The notes: generated by a model from the letters alone, not told the origin. Counted from the first letter of the stretch, positions 1 through 6,312 are shown. The stretch is 7,584 nt of DNA from CBDUEV01 sp965366365 (GCA_965366365.1 CBDUEV010000104.1:1-7584); one strand, 5' to 3'. A program made the numbers and translations.

Positions 1-55
1 AAGGGCCCTGTCGGAGGAGGGCCCTGTCGGAGAAGGGCCCTGTCGGAGAAGGGCC
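1..55. repeat. 16-bp tandem repeat with palindromic GGGCCC core
   Basis: The unit is GGGCCCTGTCGGAGRA. Full copies occupy 3-18, 19-34 and 35-50, with a partial copy at 51-55; the copies differ only at one A/G position. Each repeat junction creates a GGGCCC palindrome, extended to AGGGCCCT in the second and third copies, so adjacent copies could pair as 6-bp stems with a 10-nt loop in RNA. The array stops just before the TGA of the minus-strand aldehyde dehydrogenase, so it lies immediately downstream of that gene. The window cuts its left end, so the true copy number is unknown. It could act as a transcription terminator or mRNA 3' structure, as iterated protein-binding sites, or be an unstable minisatellite. 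Confidence 0.9.
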
Positions 56-57
56 GG

Positions 58-1500
58 TCAATCGTTGGCGATGAACACCGATTTCAGCTCCGAGTAGTGG
101 TCCAGGGCGACCATTCCCTGTTCGCGGCCCAGACCGGATCGTTTCACGCCGCCGAAGGGGGCCTCGATGTGGACCGAGGAGGAGCTGTTGACCGAGAGCA
201 TCCCCGTCTCGATCCGGCGGACGACCCGGAGCGCCCGACCAACGTCCCGGGTCCAGATCGAGCCGGACAGGCCGTAGTCGGAGTCGTTGGCCATGGTGAT
301 CGCTTCTTCCTCCCCGACGAACGGGACGATGCCCACGATCGGACCGAAGATCTCCTCGCGCATGATCGCCATGTCGGGACGAACATCCACGAAGACCCCG
401 GGGGTCAGGTAGCTGCCTGCCGCCAGGGCGCCTCCCGGCCGCTGGGCCCCGCACACCAGGGTGGCGCCCTCGGCCTGGCCCCCCTCGACGTGGGTTTCCA
501 CGCCGAGTCGGTGGGCCTCCGAGATGAGAGGCCCGAGTTCGGTGGTTTCGTCGTCGGTGGGTCCGATCACCAGCCGCTCGGTTCTCTCTGTGAACCGTTC
601 GACGAAATCATCGAAGATGTCCCGCTCTACGAGGATCCGAGAGCGCGAGCAGCAGTCCTGGCCGGTGTTGTCATAGGCGCCGAAGACGGACGCCTCCACA
701 CACTTCTCGAGATCGGCATCGGCGAACACGACGTTGGCGGATTTGCCGCCCAGCTCCAGCGAGACCCGCTTGATGTCCGAGGCGGCTGCGCGCATCACGC
801 CGGCCCCCACCTCTGTGGAACCGGTGAAGGAGATCTTCCTCACGAGCGGGTGGCCCACCAGAGCATCGCCCAAAAGCGATCCGGCTCCGGGCACCACATT
901 GACCACACCGTCCGGGATGCCCGCCTCGGCGCAGATGTCCGCCAGCGCCAGCGCCGTGAGCGGGGTGGCACTGGCCGGCTTGATCACCACCGTATTCCCC
1001 ATCGCCAGGGCCGGCGCCAGCTTCCAGCCGAGGATGACCATCGGGAAGTTCCACGGCGTGATGATTCCGCATACGCCGAGGGGCTCGCGGAACGTCAGCA
1101 GGGTCCCGTCCGCTCCACCGGGAATCGTCTGCCCGCCGTGTTTGTCGACGGCGCCCGAGTAGTACTCGAAGGTGCGGACCACCGCGCCGATCTCGCCCCG
1201 AGCAGCCGAGATCGGTTTTCCGGCCTGTTGCGACTCCAGACGCGCCAGATGGTCGCGGCGCTCGGCCAGCAGGGCGGCAACCCTCCCCAACGCCCTGCCT
1301 CGTTCCGGTGCCGGGGTGTGACGCCACGGCCCGGCCGCAAATGCTTGCTCGGCGGTCCTCACCGCTCGGTCGACATCGTCGAGAGTGGCGGCGGCCACCT
1401 CGGCAACCGTCTGACCCGTCGAGGGATCGACGACATCGCCGAACCGTCCGTCGCTCGGATCCGACTCGGTCCCTCCGATCAACACTCCCCTGCGGAGCAT
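58..1500 (-). CDS. NAD(P)-dependent aldehyde dehydrogenase
   Basis: This 480-residue protein has the usual length and all hallmarks of the ALDH superfamily, whose members oxidise aldehydes to carboxylic acids in the cytoplasm. Visible motifs are TPWNFP (oxyanion-hole Asn151), VVIKPAS (cofactor-binding Lys174), FTGST (225-229), LELGGKS (general base Glu249), GQDCC (catalytic Cys283 followed by Cys284), EEIFGP (cofactor-ribose Glu383) and a C-terminal PFGGVKRSG segment. The substrate cannot be read from the sequence; the pattern resembles the broad betaine-aldehyde / aminobutyraldehyde / phenylacetaldehyde group. I chose the ATG at 1500 because AAAGGG lies six bases upstream and the fold begins soon after. 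The ATG at 1506 abuts the AAAGGG directly, and the longer frame to 1620 adds a low-complexity tail untypical of the family. It is divergent from the GNAT gene. Family confidence is high; substrate is unknown. Confidence 0.95.
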   Translation of the reverse strand: MLRRGVLIGGTESDPSDGRFGDVVDPSTGQTVAEVAAATLDDVDRAVRTAEQAFAAGPWRHTPAPERGRALGRVAALLAERRDHLARLESQQAGKPISAARGEIGAVVRTFEYYSGAVDKHGGQTIPGGADGTLLTFREPLGVCGIITPWNFPMVILGWKLAPALAMGNTVVIKPASATPLTALALADICAEAGIPDGVVNVVPGAGSLLGDALVGHPLVRKISFTGSTEVGAGVMRAAASDIKRVSLELGGKSANVVFADADLEKCVEASVFGAYDNTGQDCCSRSRILVERDIFDDFVERFTERTERLVIGPTDDETTELGPLISEAHRLGVETHVEGGQAEGATLVCGAQRPGGALAAGSYLTPGVFVDVRPDMAIMREEIFGPIVGIVPFVGEEEAITMANDSDYGLSGSIWTRDVGRALRVVRRIETGMLSVNSSSSVHIEAPFGGVKRSGLGREQGMVALDHYSELKSVFIAND

Positions 1501-1532
1501 GCCCATCCCTTTCGGTCGATCCAGCCGGTCGA

Positions 1533-1560
1533 AGCCTACGCCAGGGGCAGCCTCAGTCAC
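1533..1560 (-). promoter_or_regulatory. candidate promoter of the aldehyde dehydrogenase gene
   Basis: On the minus strand a -35-like GTGACT (1555-1560, four of six matches to TTGACA) is followed after 16 bp by TAGGCT (1533-1538), which fits TANNNT. The predicted transcription start near 1526 would give a leader of about 25 nt containing the AAAGGG ribosome-binding site. This is consistent with the ATG at 1500 and would exclude the longer reading frame. The call rests only on consensus matching. Confidence 0.4.
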
Positions 1561-1646
1561 CCTTGGCCGGCTTCCCAAATGTGGGCACGGTCCCCGCTGC
1601 TGCCGACTGGCGCCCCCCATTTCGGACGGCGTGAATCCGCTGCACG

Positions 1647-1652
1647 TACGAT
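1647..1652 (+). promoter_or_regulatory. -10 element of a leaderless promoter for the GNAT gene
   Basis: TACGAT fits the actinobacterial -10 pattern TANNNT. It ends exactly six bases before the ATG at 1659, so the first base of the start codon would be the transcription start. No Shine-Dalgarno sequence precedes this ATG (six C/T bases lie directly upstream), which supports leaderless translation. No convincing -35 element is visible. Confidence 0.5.
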
Positions 1653-1658
1653 TCCCCC

Positions 1659-2204
1659 ATGGAACCGATCAGCTTCCGGCGCCTCACCCGGGCCGACTTT
1701 CCCTTGCTGGCCCGGTGGTTGGCTGAACCACATGTCTCCAGGTGGTGGAATCATGAGTTCACGGACGATGCTCTCGACCGGGATTTCGGGCCCTCGGCCG
1801 ATGGTCAGGGACCGGACGAGGATTACGTCGCCCTCCTCGGCGACCGACCCCTCGGCCTGATCCAATACTCCCGGTTCCGTGCCCACCCCGACTACGTCGC
1901 AGAGCTGGCCCCTTTGCTCGACGTTCCCGAGGCGGCGGTGAGCATCGACTATCTGATCGGTCCCCCGGGCCTGACCGGGATGGGACTCGGAACCGCCATG
2001 ATCGCCCGATTCGTCGAGCGCGTCTGGGCGGAAGAGCCGGCCGTGCCTTGCGTCATCGTGCCGGTGAATTCGGCGAACGAAGCGTCATGGAGGGCGCTGC
2101 TCGGCGCCGGGTTCCGGATTGTGGCTCGAGGCGCCCTGGAGCCCGACAACCCGATAGACGACCCACTCCACGACATCCTCAGACTTGACCGTCCCTCCGG
2201 ATGA
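1659..2204 (+). CDS. GNAT-family N-acetyltransferase, AAC(6')-like subgroup
   Basis: This 181-residue cytoplasmic protein should transfer an acetyl group from acetyl-CoA to an amine. The N-terminus (FRRLTRADFPLLARWL, then HVSRWW at 25-30) resembles the AAC(6')/Acetyltransf_8 branch of GNAT proteins. The acetyl-CoA pyrophosphate loop is GLTGMGLGT at 104-112, which keeps the GxG core but lacks the usual Arg/Gln before it. The closing motif VNSANEASWRALLGAGF at 136-152 is classic GNAT motif B. Members of this branch acetylate aminoglycosides, lysine side chains or unknown metabolites, and the sequence does not decide which, so antibiotic resistance should not be assumed. The gene appears monocistronic and probably leaderless. 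It converges on the next gene with only 26 bp between the stop codons. Confidence 0.9.
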   Translation: MEPISFRRLTRADFPLLARWLAEPHVSRWWNHEFTDDALDRDFGPSADGQGPDEDYVALLGDRPLGLIQYSRFRAHPDYVAELAPLLDVPEAAVSIDYLIGPPGLTGMGLGTAMIARFVERVWAEEPAVPCVIVPVNSANEASWRALLGAGFRIVARGALEPDNPIDDPLHDILRLDRPSG

Positions 2205-2230
2205 GGTGGCGCCGACTTCCCCGGACCCTC

Positions 2231-2824
2231 TCAGGTTCCCAGGATGGACTGCAGACGTCGCTCGCCCTCTCCGCGTACAAACCACCACCAGCCCACGAGG
2301 AAGGCCACGGCTCCCATCGACCCGAGCACCGCGAAATAGGCGATCGCCCAGGCGGAGTCGTGTTCGGAGAACACCGGGATCCCCAGGGCGAGCCCAAAAC
2401 CGAACGCGGCGATGCCCAGCGCAGTGATGAAGAGGGTCATGAATCCGAACCAGGTGAATCCCGAGCCGAGGCCGGCGACCACCACCTTCTGCTCGTTCAA
2501 GGGGAACAGATAGGTGTCTTCGACCCGAGCGGCGAGAAGGACGTCTGCCCCAAATGCCGCGTTGAGGTCGTTTTCGATTCTCATGGCGTAGTGGCGGGCA
2601 AACAGGAGATAGGAGGCGTCGAAGGCGGTCATCGTGGCGCCGAAGAGTGCCACCACCGGTATCAAGAGAAAGGCTGGCGCGACGCCCCACCACCCGACAA
2701 CGAAGAGGAGCAGCGTGGCCACCGCCACGAAACGAACATCCGAGAAGAACCGTTCGTGGTAGTAGCGGTTCATCCCACGCATCCGACCCAACTGTTCCGC
2801 CTGGATTCGAATCCGGTCATCCAT
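2231..2824 (-). CDS. unrecognised four-helix integral membrane protein
   Basis: I do not recognise this 197-residue protein. The N-terminal 30 residues are charged (RMRGMNRYYHERFFSDVRF). They precede two closely spaced hydrophobic helices at about 31-47 and 49-66. A polar stretch of roughly 50 residues (about 68-118, with RHYAMRIENDLNAAFG and VEDTYLFPLNEQK) follows. Two further helices lie at about 121-148 and 158-183, before a short charged tail (RGEGERRLQSILGT). The 2+2 arrangement probably places both termini and the central polar segment on the same side, likely the cytoplasm. No catalytic or transport motif is apparent. Coding is supported by the clean membrane topology and by a -10 element correctly placed for a leaderless start at 2824. 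It is divergent from the DUF427 operon and convergent with the GNAT gene. Confidence 0.8.
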   Translation of the reverse strand: MDDRIRIQAEQLGRMRGMNRYYHERFFSDVRFVAVATLLLFVVGWWGVAPAFLLIPVVALFGATMTAFDASYLLFARHYAMRIENDLNAAFGADVLLAARVEDTYLFPLNEQKVVVAGLGSGFTWFGFMTLFITALGIAAFGFGLALGIPVFSEHDSAWAIAYFAVLGSMGAVAFLVGWWWFVRGEGERRLQSILGT

Positions 2825-2830
2825 GCAGCC

Positions 2831-2836
2831 AATCTA
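2831..2836 (-). promoter_or_regulatory. -10 element of a leaderless promoter for the four-helix membrane protein
   Basis: Read on the minus strand this is TAGATT, matching TANNNT. It ends exactly six bases before the ATG at 2824, so transcription would begin at the start codon. No Shine-Dalgarno sequence is present in the six bases between them (GGCTGC). The -35 region has no good match. The spacing is identical to that at the GNAT gene. Confidence 0.5.
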
Positions 2837-2904
2837 GAAGACCAGCCGATCCAACGCCACGGACCGCTACGAATAGAGACGAAAGCATCAATGGAAAGAT
2901 CATC

Positions 2905-3396
2905 ATGAGAGTCAAGCGACAAGCCGGGGCCGGCCAGGAGTCGGTGTGGGACTATCCCCGCCCTCCGCGGGTGGAGCCAGAGTTGCGACGTGTTCTCGTT
3001 GTCTTCGACGGAGCCACCATCGTGGACAGCCGACGAGGTCTGCGCGTGCTCGAGACGAGCCATCCCCCGGGCATCTACGTTCCCTTCGAGGACGTAGCTC
3101 CCGGCGTTTTGCGCAAGAACGCTCGCACCACGATCTGTGAATGGAAAGGCTCGGCCGAGTATTGGGATGTGTGCTCCGATACCCAGACCTCTCCGTCGGC
3201 CGCATGGAGCTATCCCGCCCCGCGCCCCGGCTATGAAGATTTGGCCGGCTTCGTTTCGTTCTACCCTGGACGCATGGACAGCTGCCTGCTCGGAACCGAA
3301 ACCGTGACACCCCAGCCCGGCGACTTCTATGGCGGGTGGATCACACCTGACGTGGTCGGGCCGTTCAAGGGCGCTGCCGGAACGTCGGGCTGGTGA
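2905..3396 (+). CDS. DUF427 domain-containing protein
   Basis: This 163-residue soluble protein matches the DUF427 (also NTP_transf_9) family across its whole length. Recognisable segments are VWDYPRPPRVEP (14-25), RRVLVVFDGATIVDSRRGLRVLETSHPPGIYVP (28-60), TICEWKGSAEYWDV (76-89), AWSYPAPRPGYEDLAGFVSFYPGRMDSC (100-127) and the C-terminal FYGGWITPDVVGPFKGAAGTSGW (141-163). The family's biochemical function is not established; the fold is a small beta-rich barrel. I chose the ATG at 2905 because GGAAAG lies six bases upstream and the conserved homology begins shortly after. An upstream five-codon frame (2891-2908) ends in an ATGA overlap with this start. It is the first gene of a probable operon; the next start codon is seven bases beyond its stop. 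Confidence 0.93.
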   Translation: MRVKRQAGAGQESVWDYPRPPRVEPELRRVLVVFDGATIVDSRRGLRVLETSHPPGIYVPFEDVAPGVLRKNARTTICEWKGSAEYWDVCSDTQTSPSAAWSYPAPRPGYEDLAGFVSFYPGRMDSCLLGTETVTPQPGDFYGGWITPDVVGPFKGAAGTSGW

Positions 3397-3403
3397 GGCA
3401 CCG

Positions 3404-4873
3404 ATGAAGATCTTGGTGACAGGCGCATCCGGGTACATCGGCGGGCGGCTCATCCCGGCGCTTCTCGCATCTGGGCATTCCGTGCGCACGATGAGTCGGA
3501 ACCCGGCCAAACTCGAGCTCCAACCCTGGTTCGACGAAGTCGAAGCCGTGGCCGGTGACGCTCTCGACCGAGGCAGTCTCGACCAGGCCATGTCGGGATG
3601 CGAGGCGGCCTTCTACCTCATCCACTCGATGGGCAGCGGCGGCGGGGACTTCGGAAAGCAGGACCGTCTTGCCGCCGAGAACTTCGCCGGGGCCGCCGCA
3701 GCGGCCGACCTGAGCCGGCTCGTCTACCTGGGCGGTCTGGGAGAGGGAGACGAACTCTCCGAACATCTGAGCAGCCGCCAAGAAGTCGGCAGGATTCTGG
3801 CGTCTGGCTCGGTTCCGGTCACCGAGCTGCGGGCCGCCGTGATCATCGGGTCGGGATCGGTCTCGTTCGAGATGCTCCGTCATTTGACCGAGGTACTCCC
3901 GGTCATGATCACGCCGCGCTGGGTTCGCACTCTGTGCCAGCCGATCGCCATCAGGGACGTGTTGAGCCTCCTCGTTTCGTCGATCGAGGAGCCCGGCGCC
4001 GAGTCCCACCTGCGGGAAATCGGTGGGCCCGACCAGCTCACCTACGAAGACATGATGCGCGGCTACGCGGAAATCGCCGGGCTCTCTCGGCGGATCATCA
4101 TGCCGGTTCCCGTGTTGAGTCCCTGGCTGTCCAAACACTGGATCGGGCTGGTCACCCCGCTTCCCACCGGAGTGGCCAAGCCGCTGGTGGAGAGCCTCAA
4201 GAACGAAGTCATCGTCAAGGACAACACCTTTGCCGAGCAGCTTCCTGGCGGGCTGACCGGGTACCGCGAATCGGTGCGGCGGGCGCTCGCCACCTCCGAT
4301 TCGCCTATCCCCACGCGCTGGTCCGACGCGGCCCACTCTCCCGCCGAGCCGCTTCCGACCGATCCCGAATGGGCCGGAGCGACCCTTAACAGGGATCGGC
4401 GAATGGCGACCAGCCATGCTGACCCCTCCCACGTGTTCTGGGCCTTCACGCGCATCGGCGGCGACCTGGGTTACTACTCGACCGACTGGGCATGGGAACT
4501 CCGTGGCATCGCCGACGGTCTCTTTGGAGGGGTCGGGCTCAGACGCGGTCGACGCGATCCGGAGGATCTCCGCCTCGGCGAGGCCGTCGACTTCTGGCGG
4601 GTTTCTGCCATCGAGTTTCCCCGCCGGCTCCAGCTCCACGCCGAGATGAGACTCCCGGGAGAGGCGTGGCTCGAATTCGAGGTCGAGCCCGAGGGTTCGG
4701 GAAGTGTGATCACGCAAACCGCCTCGTTCTACCCTCGCGGCCTCTTCGGGCGACTGTACTGGCTGTCCCTCACCCCCTTCCACGGCGTCATCTTCAGGCA
4801 ACTGCTGGCGGGGGTCGTCTCGGCCGCCGAGGAGCGAGCGAGCCAGGAGCAGAGTCTGACGGACCCCGCGTGA
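3404..4873 (+). CDS. atypical SDR (NmrA-like) oxidoreductase fused to a DUF2867-type C-terminal domain
   Basis: The protein has 489 residues. Residues 1 to about 300 form a Rossmann NAD(P)-binding domain: the glycine motif TGASGYIGG at 6-14, Arg28 and Ser31-Arg32 in the likely cofactor-phosphate region, GDALD at 51-55 and an FYLIHSM strand at 70-76. The classical catalytic YxxxK is absent; the equivalent region reads HLSSRQEVGRIL (121-132), as in NmrA-like atypical SDRs. From about 340 to 475 lies a second domain (HVFWAFTRIGGDLGYYSTDWAWELRG, then LGEAVDFWRV and the PRGLFGRLYW to PFHGVIF segment) typical of the DUF2867 family. The two-domain arrangement is common in bacterial genomes, but the substrate is unknown. 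The start follows TGAGG with seven-base spacing, and that TGA is the stop codon of the DUF427 gene, so the two are probably translationally coupled. Confidence 0.92.
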   Translation: MKILVTGASGYIGGRLIPALLASGHSVRTMSRNPAKLELQPWFDEVEAVAGDALDRGSLDQAMSGCEAAFYLIHSMGSGGGDFGKQDRLAAENFAGAAAAADLSRLVYLGGLGEGDELSEHLSSRQEVGRILASGSVPVTELRAAVIIGSGSVSFEMLRHLTEVLPVMITPRWVRTLCQPIAIRDVLSLLVSSIEEPGAESHLREIGGPDQLTYEDMMRGYAEIAGLSRRIIMPVPVLSPWLSKHWIGLVTPLPTGVAKPLVESLKNEVIVKDNTFAEQLPGGLTGYRESVRRALATSDSPIPTRWSDAAHSPAEPLPTDPEWAGATLNRDRRMATSHADPSHVFWAFTRIGGDLGYYSTDWAWELRGIADGLFGGVGLRRGRRDPEDLRLGEAVDFWRVSAIEFPRRLQLHAEMRLPGEAWLEFEVEPEGSGSVITQTASFYPRGLFGRLYWLSLTPFHGVIFRQLLAGVVSAAEERASQEQSLTDPA

Positions 4874-4924
4874 GTCGACAGTCTCCCCCACCCTGCCGCC
4901 ACACGGCCCCTCGAGGATGACGCG

Positions 4925-5806
4925 ATGACCGAGCCCCAACGACGATCAGTGATCGGAATCATTGCCAGCCTCTTGATCGGCGGGCTCGTCATCCTGGCGG
5001 GAAGCGACGGCAGCACCCAGATCGGCCCGATCGCCGTGTTCGCGGTGTGCGGGCTGGTGGCGTACGCCATCAATTGGATAGCGTTCGTGCCGGCCATGCG
5101 AGCCCAGACGGAACGGTATTACGACCTGACCGGCAGCCTCACCTACCTCACGGTCACGGCCATGGCCCTCCTGCTCAGCGAAAACCTCGACACCCGGGCG
5201 GTCATCGTGGCGGCGTTGGTCATCGTGTGGGCGGTTCGACTGGGCACCTTCCTGTTCCGGCGCGTGCGCCGGGACGGGCGAGATGGGCGCTTCGACCAGA
5301 TCAAGACCGACCCGCTCCGGTTCTTCATGACCTGGACTCTGCAGGGCCTGTGGGTGCTGCTCACCGTGGCGTGTGCGCTGGCCGTCATCACCGGAACGGA
5401 ACGACGCCCTCTGGGCGCCCTGGCCATTCTGGGTGTGGTGGTGTGGCTGGTCGGGTTCGCCACCGAGGTGGTGGCCGATCAGCAGAAGTCCGCCTTCAGG
5501 CGCGACCCCGCCAACCAGGGTCGGTTCATCTCCTCGGGGCTGTGGGCATGGTCACGGCATCCCAACTATTTCGGCGAGATCACCCTCTGGGCGGGCGTCG
5601 CCCTCATTGCCCTACCGGTGCTGTCGGGTTGGCGCTGGGCCACCCTCATCTCACCCGTCTTCGTGTACCTGCTCATCACCCGCGTCAGCGGAATCCCCAT
5701 GCTCCAAAAGCGAGCGGCCGAGCGGTGGGGTGACGACGAGGAGTACCAGGCCTACGTTGCCGCCACGCCGGTGCTGGTGCCGCGGCCCCCACGCCGCGGA
5801 CCCTAG
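4925..5806 (+). CDS. DUF1295 family membrane protein (steroid 5-alpha-reductase / ICMT-like)
   Basis: This 293-residue polytopic protein has about eight hydrophobic segments (near 8-25, 35-55, 72-85, 90-112, 134-156, 164-182, 217-235 and 238-256). It carries DUF1295 hallmarks: GRFDQIKTDPLRFFMTWTLQG (121-141), EVVADQQKSAFR (181-192), GLWAWSRHPNYFGEI (205-219) and SGIPMLQKRAAERWG with EEYQAY (255-277). The RHPNY box is shared with steroid 5-alpha-reductase and isoprenylcysteine methyltransferase relatives, where this C-terminal region binds NADPH or S-adenosylmethionine. A redox or methyl-transfer reaction on a lipid-like substrate is therefore plausible but not proven. The ATG at 4925 has GAGGA seven bases upstream. 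The 51-bp gap after the SDR gene contains no obvious terminator, so it likely belongs to the same operon. Confidence 0.92.
   Translation: MTEPQRRSVIGIIASLLIGGLVILAGSDGSTQIGPIAVFAVCGLVAYAINWIAFVPAMRAQTERYYDLTGSLTYLTVTAMALLLSENLDTRAVIVAALVIVWAVRLGTFLFRRVRRDGRDGRFDQIKTDPLRFFMTWTLQGLWVLLTVACALAVITGTERRPLGALAILGVVVWLVGFATEVVADQQKSAFRRDPANQGRFISSGLWAWSRHPNYFGEITLWAGVALIALPVLSGWRWATLISPVFVYLLITRVSGIPMLQKRAAERWGDDEEYQAYVAATPVLVPRPPRRGP
5780..5799 (+). other. inverted repeat at the 3' end of the DUF1295 gene
   Basis: Perfect CCGCGG arms (5780-5785 and 5794-5799) with an 8-nt loop fall in the last codons before the TAG at 5804-5806. No T-run follows. This could be a weak or factor-assisted termination signal, or just GC-rich coincidence within proline/arginine codons. 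Confidence 0.25.
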
Positions 5807-5873
5807 GCCCGGCCGTACGCCACAGGCTTTTCTGGCGGGTTGTGCCTCACCCGTCCCTGGTGGGTGCCCATCA

Positions 5874-5913
5874 GCGAGTCGCTCGCCATGCGGGTACAGT
5901 CGGTTGCACCGAC
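5874..5913 (+). promoter_or_regulatory. candidate promoter/operator of the YCII-family gene
   Basis: A -10-like TACAGT lies at 5895-5900 and would start transcription near 5907, giving a 30-nt leader with a strong ribosome-binding site. Two perfect inverted repeats surround it. GCGAG-TCG-CTCGC at 5874-5886 covers the -35 region, and GTCGGT-TGC-ACCGAC at 5899-5913 runs from the end of the -10 across the predicted start. No good -35 hexamer is visible, as at many activator-dependent promoters. The rest of the 130-bp gap (5807-5873) shows no gene. Confidence 0.35.
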
Positions 5914-5936
5914 ATCGTCGAGCGAGGAGGAGTGTC

Positions 5937-6260
5937 GTGGCGAAGTTCGTTGTGTTGTATTCCGGTGGAATGGGCATGGGCGCCAGCCCCGAGGAGCAGG
6001 AGAAGATCATGGGCGAGTGGGGCGCCTGGTACGAGAAGATGGGCGCCAACATCGTGGACGGTGGCGCGCCGTTCGGAGCCTCCAAGCATGTGGCGAGCGC
6101 CGGTTCCATCGGCGACGGCCCCCTGGGCGACACTCCGGCCACCGGCTACACCATCATCTCGGCCGATTCGATCGACGCGGCGGCCGAAGCGTGTTCGGCG
6201 CATCCGCATCTCAACCACGGTGGACAGGTGCAGGTCTACGAGTACATCGAGATGGGCTGA
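5937..6260 (+). CDS. YCII-related (YciI/DGPF-like) small protein
   Basis: This 107-residue cytoplasmic protein matches YCII-related proteins, which have a ferredoxin-like alpha/beta fold. It opens with AKFVVLYSGG, followed by the helix PEEQEKIMGEWGAWYEKMG (18-36) and IVDGGAPFG (39-47). It continues with a GYTIISADSIDAAAEACSAHPHL segment (70-92) and ends with VQVYEYIEM. In this family such proteins occur as stand-alone units or beside ECF sigma factors; enzymatic activity is generally not defined. The start is a GTG at 5937, chosen because a near-perfect AGGAGG (5925-5930) sits six bases upstream and the conserved beta strand begins at once. It appears to be a single-gene unit, with its own promoter candidate upstream and a strong hairpin 25 bases after the stop. 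Confidence 0.9.
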   Translation: MAKFVVLYSGGMGMGASPEEQEKIMGEWGAWYEKMGANIVDGGAPFGASKHVASAGSIGDGPLGDTPATGYTIISADSIDAAAEACSAHPHLNHGGQVQVYEYIEMG

Positions 6261-6284
6261 GTTCGAACGCCCTTCAGGAACCCG

Positions 6285-6312
6285 GTGACGAGGCCTCGGA
6301 GGGCCTCGTCAC
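6285..6312 (+). terminator. strong hairpin, probable terminator after the YCII gene
   Basis: GTGACGAGGCC and GGCCTCGTCAC form a perfect 11-bp stem around a 6-nt loop (6296-6301), starting 25 bases after the TGA at 6260. Only TCATT follows, so this is an intrinsic-type stem without a U-tract, a form frequently predicted in high-GC actinobacteria. Confidence 0.65.

Noticed and set aside
1..55. CRISPR array
   Set aside because: The units are contiguous 16-mers without spacers, far too short and uniform for CRISPR.
97..1860. A 587-codon open frame on the plus strand opposite the aldehyde dehydrogenase
   Set aside because: It is antisense to a gene with every ALDH motif, its translation is rich in R, G, D and H with no recognisable domain, and it runs through the divergent promoter region into the GNAT gene. 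GC-rich DNA yields such stop-poor shadows.
1659..2204. Aminoglycoside resistance gene
   Set aside because: The AAC(6')-like resemblance is at subgroup level only. The same branch includes enzymes for other amines, and there is no mobile element or resistance context.
2205..2230. Bidirectional terminator between the convergent genes
   Set aside because: Only short TCCGG/CCGGA arms (2196-2200 and 2221-2225) with a 20-base loop are visible, and no T-run follows; this is too weak to call.
3365..4939. A 524-codon open frame on the minus strand opposite the SDR-DUF2867 gene
   Set aside because: It has no domain signature and no credible ribosome-binding context, and it mirrors a clearly coding gene on the other strand.
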